In this document: piece after piece, positions 6,912-14,804 of the stretch
Position numbering within the stretch: position 1 is the first letter of the stretch
Layout of the letters: each line of letters opens with the position of its first letter
Assembly (NCBI GenBank): GCA_947306845.1
Contig: CAMZHP010000023.1
Coordinates: forward strand, 1 to 19,237
Length of the DNA stretch: 19,237 nt
From: an uncultured Prevotellaceae bacterium
GTDB taxonomy: Bacteria > Bacteroidota > Bacteroidia > Bacteroidales > Bacteroidaceae
Direction of reading: 5' to 3'
Translations under genes and position numbers: made by a program
Notes under the pieces: generated by a model
The model's input: only the letters and a program-made list of their open reading frames with translations
The model's database searches: none
What the model was told of the DNA's origin: nothing

Positions 6912-8090
6912 ATGAAGAAATTATTACTTGGAATTGCTCTTGCGCTTGTGGCAGGCAGTTCGTTTGCCCAGAAGCTGACTTTCAGTCCTGCTTCTTTTGA
7001 GCTGAAGGCTGGCCAGTCTCAGATTATCACTGTGTCGCTCGAAGGCGCTGCCGTGGATGCTTACAAAGGCTTGTCGATGACCTTGGAATTGCCCGACAAC
7101 CTGGAGTTGGTAAGATATCGAGTACCTGGTACGAACAATCGTTATTGGATAACAGCACTTCTTCCCAATTCAATTACCACGGAAATTGATGAAGGAGAAG
7201 AAATCGAGAATACAGAAGAAGTCGATGCTTTCCAAGCTTCTACTGACTACACTTTCTTTAGAAAGGGGCATCAGTATACAGAGCATGATGATGCAACCGA
7301 TACGGAAATCCCTGGTCGAGTCTCTACAAGGGATGAGTTGAATGTGGTCTTCTACAACACAAAGGGCTTTACTTTCCCAAAACAAGCTTCTAAACCAGAG
7401 CCGCTCTTCCTGTTCCAGATAAGGGCTACTGACAAATGCTATACCGAGACACAGTCCTTCGACGCACATGTGGTATTCACTACTGCAGCCAGTGAAAGTG
7501 AAGTCGCTGATTTCCCCAAAGCTAGTGAGATGACCTATGCTATCGAATACAATCTCCCGAAAGGTGGATTCGGTACCTTGGATTGGCCTGTGGCACTCGA
7601 CTTCAGCAAGAATGATTTCACTTTGGTTGGTACTGGCAGACTGTCAAAGAGTGGTAACATGGCGATTAACGATGGCGCAAAACAGTTCGCAGCAGCCGAG
7701 CCTATCATCATCTGGGGTAAGGAAGGTACTTACAATCTCTACACCACCCGTGACGAAGTGGCCAAGGATAAGGACAATGTGCTTGAAGGCACTGTAGACG
7801 CTCCTCTGAAGGTCAGCGGAACCAGTATTTTTGCCCTCGCAGATATGGGCGATGCCGGTATCGGATTCTTCCGCTGCAAGGATGGTATTGAGATTCCTCA
7901 GTACAAGGCATACTACACGGACACAAATGCTACTGTTGAAAGCTTTATCTTTGAGGGCACCTCTGGTATCCGCGAGGCTCTCACAGGCAATGACGCCAAT
8001 GAAACATACACCATCTCTGGTGTGAAGGTGAACAATACCACCAAGAAGGGTGTCTATATTGTCAACGGCAAGAAAGTCGTGGTGAAGTAA
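6912..8090 (+). CDS. Secreted cohesin-like surface protein with C-terminal tail
   Basis: A 392-residue protein with a signal peptide (MKKLLLGIALALVAGSSFA, residues 1-19). Residues about 22-190 begin as a cohesin-like sandwich (LKAGQSQIITVSLEG, GLSMTLELPDNLEL) with a long Glu-rich insertion near 92-130. Residues about 205-350 resemble a module frequent in Prevotella surface proteins (IIIWGKEGTYNLY, NVLEGTV, SIFALADMGDAGIGFFR, IPQYKAYY). The chain ends in YTISGVKV, then KKGVYIVNGKKVVVK, a tail shared with the BspA-type protein here and similar to type A sorting domains of the type IX secretion system; that role is inferred. No dockerin is present. It is probably co-transcribed with the gene before it and followed by a terminator. 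Confidence 0.8.
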   Translation: MKKLLLGIALALVAGSSFAQKLTFSPASFELKAGQSQIITVSLEGAAVDAYKGLSMTLELPDNLELVRYRVPGTNNRYWITALLPNSITTEIDEGEEIENTEEVDAFQASTDYTFFRKGHQYTEHDDATDTEIPGRVSTRDELNVVFYNTKGFTFPKQASKPEPLFLFQIRATDKCYTETQSFDAHVVFTTAASESEVADFPKASEMTYAIEYNLPKGGFGTLDWPVALDFSKNDFTLVGTGRLSKSGNMAINDGAKQFAAAEPIIIWGKEGTYNLYTTRDEVAKDKDNVLEGTVDAPLKVSGTSIFALADMGDAGIGFFRCKDGIEIPQYKAYYTDTNATVESFIFEGTSGIREALTGNDANETYTISGVKVNNTTKKGVYIVNGKKVVVK

Positions 8091-8107
8091 TACGCTTTAC
8101 CCCCACT

Positions 8108-8158
8108 AAATCCCTCCTTTGACCATTTCTTTTTCAGGGGTCCGGGGAGGGATTTTTT
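8108..8158 (+). terminator. Hairpin terminator after the cohesin-like gene
   Basis: AAATCCCTCC at 8108-8117 pairs perfectly with GGAGGGATTT at 8146-8155, followed by a T-run to 8158. The loop is long (28 bases). It separates the two cohesin genes from the BspA gene. No -7 element is visible between it and the BspA start at 8210, so some read-through or an atypical promoter must drive that gene. Confidence 0.65.
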
Positions 8159-8209
8159 AGAAAAACGGGGATAAAGAAAAATAAGATATTAGCAACCAAT
8201 TTTTCTTAT

Positions 8210-11200
8210 ATGAGACGATTAAGATTACTGTTTACTTTTGTTTCAGTCTGTCTGGCCACTGTGGCGTGGTCGGCGGGATTCACGGTTGAGGGTATCAGCT
8301 ACTCCATCATCAGCGATGAAGAACTGACGGTCTCTGTCGTGGGCTGGGATAAAAACTATTTTGGTGAGCTGACCGACCCCCTCAACCCCACCATTGGAGG
8401 TAATGAGGATGAGTTGGGACCAAAGGATCTCACCATCTCTTGGCGCGTCCTCAACAATGGTATATATTATAAGGTGGTAGCCATTGGTGATGATGCATTC
8501 TCTGATTGTGTCTCCATGCAGTCAGTCACGATTCCCAACACCGTGACTTCGATTGGCGAGTATGCATTTCAGAACTGCACCAATCTGAAGTCGGTGAAAG
8601 TACAGTGGGTGAATCCTTTGCCCATTGACGAGTCTGTCTTTAGCGGTGTCGACCTGCAAGGCACGGAGGAAGACCCAGAATCGGGTGTGGCCCTCTACGT
8701 CCTCTCGGGCTACGATGCCGTCTATAAAGCTGCAGATGTTTGGAAAAACTTCAAGATGGTCAGCACCTATTCCGACCTGAGCATCAATATGGTGTTTGCA
8801 GATCCCTTTGTGAAGGAAATCTGCGTATCCAACTGGGATATGGACGGCGATGGTGAGCTTTCTTACCGTGAGGCCCGTGATGTCACTGATTTGGGCGCAG
8901 CTTTTGTGGGTGATACCAACATCACCAGCTTCGATGAGTTCCGCTCATTCACCCAGGTGACCGTGGTGGGACAGTCGTGCTTCAGGGGGTGCTCCAACCT
9001 CAAGTCCATTACTATTCCACCAAGTGTCAAGACCATTGGTCAGACGGCCTTCCAAGGTTGCGATTCATTGGAGAACCTGACTTTGGCTGTCAATCCCAGT
9101 ACCAGGCAAACAGCTCTGACCTCAATAGGTGCCAGGGCTTTCGCTGGATGCTCCAAGATCACTGCATTTAACACAAGTGTGACCGGACGTCTGAAGACGA
9201 TTGGTGAACATGCTTTTGATGGATGCTCAAGCTTGAAGGTTTTCCAAGTCATTGGAAGTATCGGCTCCATCGGTGTCGGAGCATTTGCCAACTGTACCTC
9301 CCTTACCTCTTTCTATGTCAATGGAAGCAATTCAGTGTACAAACACGCTGATGGTGGAAAAATCATCCTTGACAAGGCAACAGAGACACAGCTGGTGGCT
9401 TATGCATGTGGCAATAAACAGCAGCAGCTCACCATTCCTGAGACGGTGAAGGAGATTCTCCCTTACGCTTTAAGCGGTGCTACCAAACTCACTTACGTAG
9501 ACCTTAATAAGGTGGAGAACATTGGCGCATCGGCTTTCTCAGGATGTACCAACCTGTACACTCTCTTGATTCCGGGCAATGTGGCAAATATTGGCGCAGA
9601 GGCTTTCTCCAAAGTGGCCAAAGGCATCCGCGTGCAGGTTGACTGGGAAACACCTCTCTCTATTGGCAATGGCACATTCTCCAATGCAGAGACTTTGGAA
9701 GAGGGTGAGATCACTGGCCGTCTCTTCGTTCCCACAGGCACGAAGGACCTGTATGTCGCAGCCCAAGGTTGGAACTGGTTCCAGTTCATTGAGAATGGCA
9801 CCATCAGCGACTATGCTGCCCGCATCATCACCTTTGTCGATCCGAAGACACGTGCCGTGTGTGTCGCAGCCTTTGACGCAGATGAGGATGGCTATGTGAC
9901 TTTGGATGAGGCTGAGGCCGTCACTTCATTGGGCGATGCCTTCAAAGGGGCTGAGATTGGTTCCTTCGATGAGTTCAAATATTTTACGGGCTTGACCATG
10001 GTTGAGGACAGCGCGTTCAGCGGTTGTTCCGTCACCAAAATCACACTTCCCGAGACCGTAACCATGATTGGCCGTGGTGCCTTTGCCAATTGTACTGGTC
10101 TGACCGAGTTCACCATTCCTGTCAATGTGTCATCCATTGCCAGTGGTGCTTTCGGTGGATGCACCAGCATGAAGGCTTATAAGGTGGATGAGGCCAATGA
10201 GTACTTTGTTGGTGGCGCCACTGGCGTATTGTTCACCAAGGACCATTCCACATTGGTTCAGTACCCCATCAGTCTGGGTTACACCTCCATCACCTTCCCC
10301 GATCAAGTGGAGAGTATCGCTCCGGAGGCTTTCCGTGGAGCTGTCAACCTCAAGGACGTTATCTTCAATGAGAATATCGGTTCTATCGGTGAGAAGGCTT
10401 TCGCCGATTGTGTCAACCTCAAGACGGTGAGGGCTCCTTGGGCTGCTCCTCTTGAGGTGCCTGAGAATGTCTTCGAGGGAATCGACCTCGCAACTGACTC
10501 GCTGAGTGTTCCCAATGGTTCTGAAGAGGCTTATAAGGTCGCTCCTGTTTGGAAGGAATTCGGCAAAGTCGGTACCTACAAGATGTTCATCTTCTTCGAG
10601 GATGAAGTGGTAGAGCAGATCTGTCTGGAAAACTGGGATATCAATAAAGATGGCAGAATCAGCTATATTGAGGCTGGCGAGGTGAAAGAAATCGGCAACC
10701 TGTTCAGGGAAAACCCCGACATCACCACGTTTAAGGAATTGGCCGACTTCACTGCCATTACTGAGATTCCCGACTCCGCCTTTATAGGATGTGTCTCACT
10801 GCAGACCATCGCATTCCCCAATTCTGTCACAAGCATTGGAAAGAGTGCGTTTGAGGGATGCTCGGTATTCACGCTGCCTGCACTTTCCAGATATGTGACC
10901 ACTATCGGAGAGAAGGCTTTCTATGGATGCGGTGGCATCAAGTCATTCAATGCCAGCAAGTACATCACATCGATTGGTGATGGTGCTTTTGCCAACTGTC
11001 AGGCACTCACCAAGTTCACCTCAACTGGAAGCACGGTCTATATCGCTCTCGACAATATCCTCTTTACCAAGGACACGACGACCGTGGTGGCCTATCCCGC
11101 CGCCAAGGCCACTGCCTCATTCAAGGTGACAAAGGACTACGTCAAGGAAATCCGTCCCTATGCTTTCAGCGGCGCTTCCAAGCTCAAGACCATTGAACTT

Positions 11201-13972
11201 CACATGATCGAGACCATCGGACAGTATGCCTTTGAGATGTGCAACGGCTTGCAGAAGATGGAGTTCTCAGAAGGACTTAAGAACATCGAGGAGGGAGCGT
11301 TCAGCAACTGCCAGAACCTGCAGTCCATCAAGATTCCTACCAATGTGACAAGGATCGCTCCCAAGGCATTTGAAGGAATGCCTGCTGCCGTCAGGTGTCA
11401 GGTGGCATGGACTACTCCACTGGAGATAGATGCTAATACCTTCTCCAATTTCGAGACACTCTCGGAAGATCAGATTACCGGCATGCTCTTCGTGCCCGAG
11501 GGAACCAAGAGCCTCTATGAGGCAGCCGAGGGATGGAAATTCTTCAAGATCGTCCTCGAGTCTGACATGGCGGAATACGACGCCACCCTCATCTCCTTCG
11601 CTGATCCTTTGGTCAAGCAGCTGGCTGCAACGGCATGGGATAAGGACGGCGACAACCAGCTGAGCTATGATGAGGCTGCCGCAGTCACCGATTTGGGAAC
11701 TGTCTTCACCGGACAGCCCATCACTACGTTCAATGAGCTGAAATACTTCACTTCGCTCACAGAGATTGCCGACAGCGCATTCAAGAACACCAAACTGAGT
11801 GCCATCAGCATTCCTGACAGTGTGACTAGGTTTGGCAACTCCGCTTTCCAGGCTACCGCACTCAGTAAGCTGGGCATTCCGGCAGGCTTGACAGAGATTG
11901 GCGACAGTGCTTTTGCTTACTGCAGTGGCATCACGAAGATGACTGTTCCTGCCAACATCGTCAAGGTGGGCACAGGCGCTTTCAAGGGTTGCCCCAATCT
12001 TCCCACCATCAGTGTGCAGACAGGCAATGCCTACTATTCTGCCGCTGCAGGCGTGCTCTATGACAAGACTGGTACCATCCTGATGCAGTTCCCCGCTGGC
12101 AAGGTCGTAACAGGCGACTATGCCATCTCAACCGCTGTGAAGGAGATTGACGAGGATGCCTTCCTCTTGAACAAGAATATCACCTCGGTGACCATCCCGG
12201 CCACCGTGGAGAAAATCGGTGAGAATGCATTCCGCGGATGCGAGAAGCTCGATTCTGTCACTGTGGCATGGGCTACACCGCTTGAGGTACCTGCCAATAT
12301 CTTCGAGGGAGTGGACGTGGCCAATGCTGTGCTTTGTGTTGCTAAAGGCACCGAGGACCTGTATGCCAAAGCTCCTGTGTGGAAAGATTTCGGCAGAATC
12401 TCTCTCTATCTCGGTGATGATGATGTCATTGAGTTTGAGGATGATGCTGTGAAGCAGATCTGCGTTGCCAACTGGGACCTCAATAATGATGGTCAGTTGA
12501 CCGTGGCAGAAGCCAAGGCTGTAACCACTCTCTCTACGGTCTTCGTGCTCAATGCTTCCGATCAAATCAAAAAGTTCAATGAGCTGAAGTTCTTCACCGG
12601 ACTGACCAGCATCTCGACCAACGCGTTCAAGAACTGCACAGGCCTGGAGGCCATCACACTTCCTTCCTCCGTCACGGAGATTGCGTATGGCGCCTTCCAG
12701 GGATGCTCAAGCCTCAAGTCTTTCTTCATCCCGAAGAATGTGACCAAGTTGGGCAACGGACCATTCAACAACTGCTCATCCTTGGAGAGCTTTGTGGTCG
12801 ACCCGGAGAACAAGAGTTTCAGCGCTGTGGACGGTGTGCTCTTCGACATCAATAAGACCACCTTGTATGCTTATCCTTGTGCGAAGGAAGGTGAGTATGT
12901 GATTCCTGAGACAGTGACGACCTTGGCACAGTATGCTTTCAGCGGTGCTGCCTTGCTTACGGATGTCCGTCTTCCCAAGAACATCACATCCATCCCCAAC
13001 GGAGCATTCAGCGGTTGTTCGTCACTCAAGGCATTCAATATCCCTGCAAGTGTAAAAACCATTGGCGCTTTCGCATTCTCAGAGTGTGAGTCACTCAGCG
13101 CTGTCAAGGTTGGTTGGACAACACCGCTTTCTGTGGTGTCTGATCCTTTCCGCAACACTTACACCGAGGACGCCCGCCTCTATGTGCCTGTGGGCAGGAA
13201 GGGGGCCTATTCAAAGGCTTCGCCATGGTCACAGTTCAAGGAGATCAAGGAATATCCCAACTGCGATGTCAATGGTGACGGATTGGCAGACATGCTTGAT
13301 GCCGTCGATATCGTGAAGTTTATCGTTGATACCCCCGCCGAAGAGTTCGATGAGTTCTTGGCTGACTTCGATGAGGACGAGTTGGTGACCGTCGCTGATG
13401 CCGTGCTGTTGCTCAACATGCTGGCTGACGGTTCGGCTGCTCCCAATATCAATTCCGTGGCCAAGATGCGCATTGAGGGTGATGAGCAGGTGAGCCTGAC
13501 CAAAGACCCCAACAATGTCATCTCTCTCCAGCTTGACAATGTCAGACGCTATTCTGCCTTCCAGTTCGACCTCACCCTCCCGGAGGGCGCAGAGGTGACA
13601 CTGGCTCAGCTCACAGGACGCAAGAACGGACATCAGCTGGTTTACAATAAGGTGGGTGCCAATACCTATCGTTTTGTGGCCATCTCTCTGTCTGGCAATT
13701 CCTTCAATGCCTTTGAGGGTGCGTTGATCAACATCATGGCAGGTAATCCCGATGCCGAGGCCATCACGGTCACCAATATTCGTATGATTACCTCCGATGG
13801 TGATACCTATCTCTTTGAGGATGTGGCAGCAGCTATGCCTACCGACATCGCCGAGGTGTTGAAACAAAGCGACAGCGATAGCGATGCCATCTACAATCTC
13901 AACGGCATGCGAGTGGAGCGTCCGGGCAAGGGCGTCTATATTGTGAACGGCAAGAAAGTAATCATCAAATAA
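8210..13972 (+). CDS. Giant BspA-type LRR surface protein with five EF-hand loops, dockerin and cohesin-like domain
   Basis: A 1920-residue secreted protein with a signal peptide (1-22). It consists of six blocks of BspA/LRR_5 repeats (units like TIPNTVTSIGEYAFQNCTNL), more than 20 repeats in all. Most blocks end in W..PL.....F, a LYVP-type strand and a W..F motif. Between the blocks lie five EF-hand loops, starting at D210, D556, D810, D1144 and D1423, each followed by AxxV..L...F, F.EL/F and FT.LT. After the last block come a dockerin-like pair (D1686-V-N-G-D-G; D1719-F-D-E-D), a cohesin-like sandwich (about 1745-1870: ISLQLDNVRRYSAFQFDLTLPEG, NTYRFVAISLSG) and the tail YNLNGMRV, GKGVYIVNGKKVIIK. 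BspA proteins are adhesins that bind host or bacterial surfaces. The frame is uninterrupted and the next cohesin/dockerin gene starts 10 bases later. Confidence 0.93.
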   Translation: MRRLRLLFTFVSVCLATVAWSAGFTVEGISYSIISDEELTVSVVGWDKNYFGELTDPLNPTIGGNEDELGPKDLTISWRVLNNGIYYKVVAIGDDAFSDCVSMQSVTIPNTVTSIGEYAFQNCTNLKSVKVQWVNPLPIDESVFSGVDLQGTEEDPESGVALYVLSGYDAVYKAADVWKNFKMVSTYSDLSINMVFADPFVKEICVSNWDMDGDGELSYREARDVTDLGAAFVGDTNITSFDEFRSFTQVTVVGQSCFRGCSNLKSITIPPSVKTIGQTAFQGCDSLENLTLAVNPSTRQTALTSIGARAFAGCSKITAFNTSVTGRLKTIGEHAFDGCSSLKVFQVIGSIGSIGVGAFANCTSLTSFYVNGSNSVYKHADGGKIILDKATETQLVAYACGNKQQQLTIPETVKEILPYALSGATKLTYVDLNKVENIGASAFSGCTNLYTLLIPGNVANIGAEAFSKVAKGIRVQVDWETPLSIGNGTFSNAETLEEGEITGRLFVPTGTKDLYVAAQGWNWFQFIENGTISDYAARIITFVDPKTRAVCVAAFDADEDGYVTLDEAEAVTSLGDAFKGAEIGSFDEFKYFTGLTMVEDSAFSGCSVTKITLPETVTMIGRGAFANCTGLTEFTIPVNVSSIASGAFGGCTSMKAYKVDEANEYFVGGATGVLFTKDHSTLVQYPISLGYTSITFPDQVESIAPEAFRGAVNLKDVIFNENIGSIGEKAFADCVNLKTVRAPWAAPLEVPENVFEGIDLATDSLSVPNGSEEAYKVAPVWKEFGKVGTYKMFIFFEDEVVEQICLENWDINKDGRISYIEAGEVKEIGNLFRENPDITTFKELADFTAITEIPDSAFIGCVSLQTIAFPNSVTSIGKSAFEGCSVFTLPALSRYVTTIGEKAFYGCGGIKSFNASKYITSIGDGAFANCQALTKFTSTGSTVYIALDNILFTKDTTTVVAYPAAKATASFKVTKDYVKEIRPYAFSGASKLKTIELHMIETIGQYAFEMCNGLQKMEFSEGLKNIEEGAFSNCQNLQSIKIPTNVTRIAPKAFEGMPAAVRCQVAWTTPLEIDANTFSNFETLSEDQITGMLFVPEGTKSLYEAAEGWKFFKIVLESDMAEYDATLISFADPLVKQLAATAWDKDGDNQLSYDEAAAVTDLGTVFTGQPITTFNELKYFTSLTEIADSAFKNTKLSAISIPDSVTRFGNSAFQATALSKLGIPAGLTEIGDSAFAYCSGITKMTVPANIVKVGTGAFKGCPNLPTISVQTGNAYYSAAAGVLYDKTGTILMQFPAGKVVTGDYAISTAVKEIDEDAFLLNKNITSVTIPATVEKIGENAFRGCEKLDSVTVAWATPLEVPANIFEGVDVANAVLCVAKGTEDLYAKAPVWKDFGRISLYLGDDDVIEFEDDAVKQICVANWDLNNDGQLTVAEAKAVTTLSTVFVLNASDQIKKFNELKFFTGLTSISTNAFKNCTGLEAITLPSSVTEIAYGAFQGCSSLKSFFIPKNVTKLGNGPFNNCSSLESFVVDPENKSFSAVDGVLFDINKTTLYAYPCAKEGEYVIPETVTTLAQYAFSGAALLTDVRLPKNITSIPNGAFSGCSSLKAFNIPASVKTIGAFAFSECESLSAVKVGWTTPLSVVSDPFRNTYTEDARLYVPVGRKGAYSKASPWSQFKEIKEYPNCDVNGDGLADMLDAVDIVKFIVDTPAEEFDEFLADFDEDELVTVADAVLLLNMLADGSAAPNINSVAKMRIEGDEQVSLTKDPNNVISLQLDNVRRYSAFQFDLTLPEGAEVTLAQLTGRKNGHQLVYNKVGANTYRFVAISLSGNSFNAFEGALINIMAGNPDAEAITVTNIRMITSDGDTYLFEDVAAAMPTDIAEVLKQSDSDSDAIYNLNGMRVERPGKGVYIVNGKKVIIK
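8795..13250 (+). repeat. Five-fold EF-hand/LRR supermodule inside the BspA gene
   Basis: The EF-hand codons begin at 8837, 9875, 10637, 11639 and 12476, so the module recurs every 254-346 residues. The loops are DMDGDGELSYRE, DADEDGYVTLDE, DINKDGRISYIE, DKDGDNQLSYDE and DLNNDGQLTVAE: positions 1, 3, 5 and 12 are kept in all, and the position 6 glycine is replaced only in the fourth. Nucleotide identity between copies is low, pointing to old internal duplication. Confidence 0.85.
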
Positions 13973-13982
13973 CGATCCGACA

Positions 13983-14633
13983 ATGAGAAAGAAAATCATA
14001 TATTTGGTTATGGCAATGATGTGTCTTGCCAATGTCTCAAAGGCTGAGAATATCGGAATGGATGGCTTTAAGATTGCAGATCGTGATACGTTGCAGGTGG
14101 CACTCAGGCTCACCAATACACATGACGACCTCACCGCATTCAGCATGACCATGCAGCTGCCATCAGGACTGAAGCTGCTGGAAGTGACTCCTACAAAGAG
14201 ATTTGCGGGAGAGATCAAGGTGGGCAATCCCGATACGAGAGCCTACAATATTTGTGGTCTAGATTTGGGCTTTGGCACCATCTCGGGTTCGGAGGGCGAC
14301 CTGCTCCTTCTCACCTTCACTGCCGACAAGTCATTCAAGACCAGTGAGATCACTATCAGCGACATCGACTTCATCACTACCGACCGTCAGCATGTCACCA
14401 TCGATGATGTAAAGGTTGAGATCACTTCTGGCAACAAGACCGACTATCTCCTTGGTGATGCCAATGGCAGCGGCAAAGTGGATATCACGGATGTGCTGAC
14501 CATAGTCGACTATGTGCTGGGCAAACTCAATTCGAATTTCATCTTCAACAATGCTGATGTTAACAAAGATGGCAAGGTGAACCTTTCCGATGCCCTGTAC
14601 ATCGTTGATGTCTTCATCCTGCATAAGGTCTGA
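13983..14633 (+). CDS. Secreted cohesin-like plus dockerin protein (second copy of this architecture)
   Basis: A 216-residue protein with a signal peptide (1-21). Residues about 28-148 form a cohesin-like sandwich (DTLQVALRLTN, LTAFSMTMQLPSGLKLLEV, GDLLLLTFTADKSFK, ITISDIDFITTD). A dockerin follows: D159-A-N-G-S-G...D170 with VLTIVDYVLGKLN, and D192-V-N-K-D-G...D203 with ALYIVDVFILHKV at the end. It has the same design as the gene at 6222-6869 but clearly diverged. The 10-base gap after the BspA gene shows that both are one transcription unit, which suggests that this small protein assembles with or on the giant adhesin. A strong hairpin terminator follows. Confidence 0.83.
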   Translation: MRKKIIYLVMAMMCLANVSKAENIGMDGFKIADRDTLQVALRLTNTHDDLTAFSMTMQLPSGLKLLEVTPTKRFAGEIKVGNPDTRAYNICGLDLGFGTISGSEGDLLLLTFTADKSFKTSEITISDIDFITTDRQHVTIDDVKVEITSGNKTDYLLGDANGSGKVDITDVLTIVDYVLGKLNSNFIFNNADVNKDGKVNLSDALYIVDVFILHKV

Positions 14634-14655
14634 AATTCCAGCACTCCTATACTCT

Positions 14656-14693
14656 AAAAAAAGAATAAGGGCGAAAGTCCTTATTCTTTTTTT
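14656..14693 (+). terminator. Strong bidirectional hairpin terminator with GAAA tetraloop
   Basis: AAAAAAAGAATAAGG at 14656-14670 pairs perfectly (15 bp) with CCTTATTCTTTTTTT at 14679-14693. The stem is closed by a G-T wobble and a C-G pair around a GAAA tetraloop. The A-run and T-run allow termination in both directions. It isolates the surface-protein genes from the phage-derived module. Confidence 0.9.
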
Positions 14694-14750
14694 ATGACCA
14701 TTTTTCATCCGGCAGGGTGAAAATGACATTCGTGTCGCTTTTCCGCATCG

Positions 14751-14759
14751 TATCTTTGC
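14751..14759 (+). promoter_or_regulatory. -7 element for the capsid module
   Basis: TATCTTTGC, identical to the -7 element of the kinase promoter, lies 46 bases before the ATG at 14805. The -33 region (TTCG at 14729-14732, 18 bases away) is a partial match. The module thus starts with a host-type promoter directly after a terminator. Confidence 0.55.
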
Positions 14760-14804
14760 ATCGTTTTCAGGATAACGATTTATTAACCCTTAACAAAGAA
14801 ACGT

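Noticed and set aside
12128..12565. Minus-strand open frame of 145 codons inside the BspA gene
   Set aside because: It is antisense to an LRR and EF-hand region with strong protein-level support in the plus frame; no start context or domain.
13229..14227. A long minus-strand open frame (332 codons) across the end of the BspA gene
   Set aside because: It runs antisense to the dockerin, cohesin-like and tail coding sequence. It is His/Ile-rich with no domain, as expected for the reverse of Asp/Asn-rich codons.
5534..14633. Reading the dockerin/cohesin cluster as a true cellulosome
   Set aside because: No catalytic domain, carbohydrate-binding module or multi-cohesin scaffoldin is present in the window, so the classical cellulosome label is not supported.
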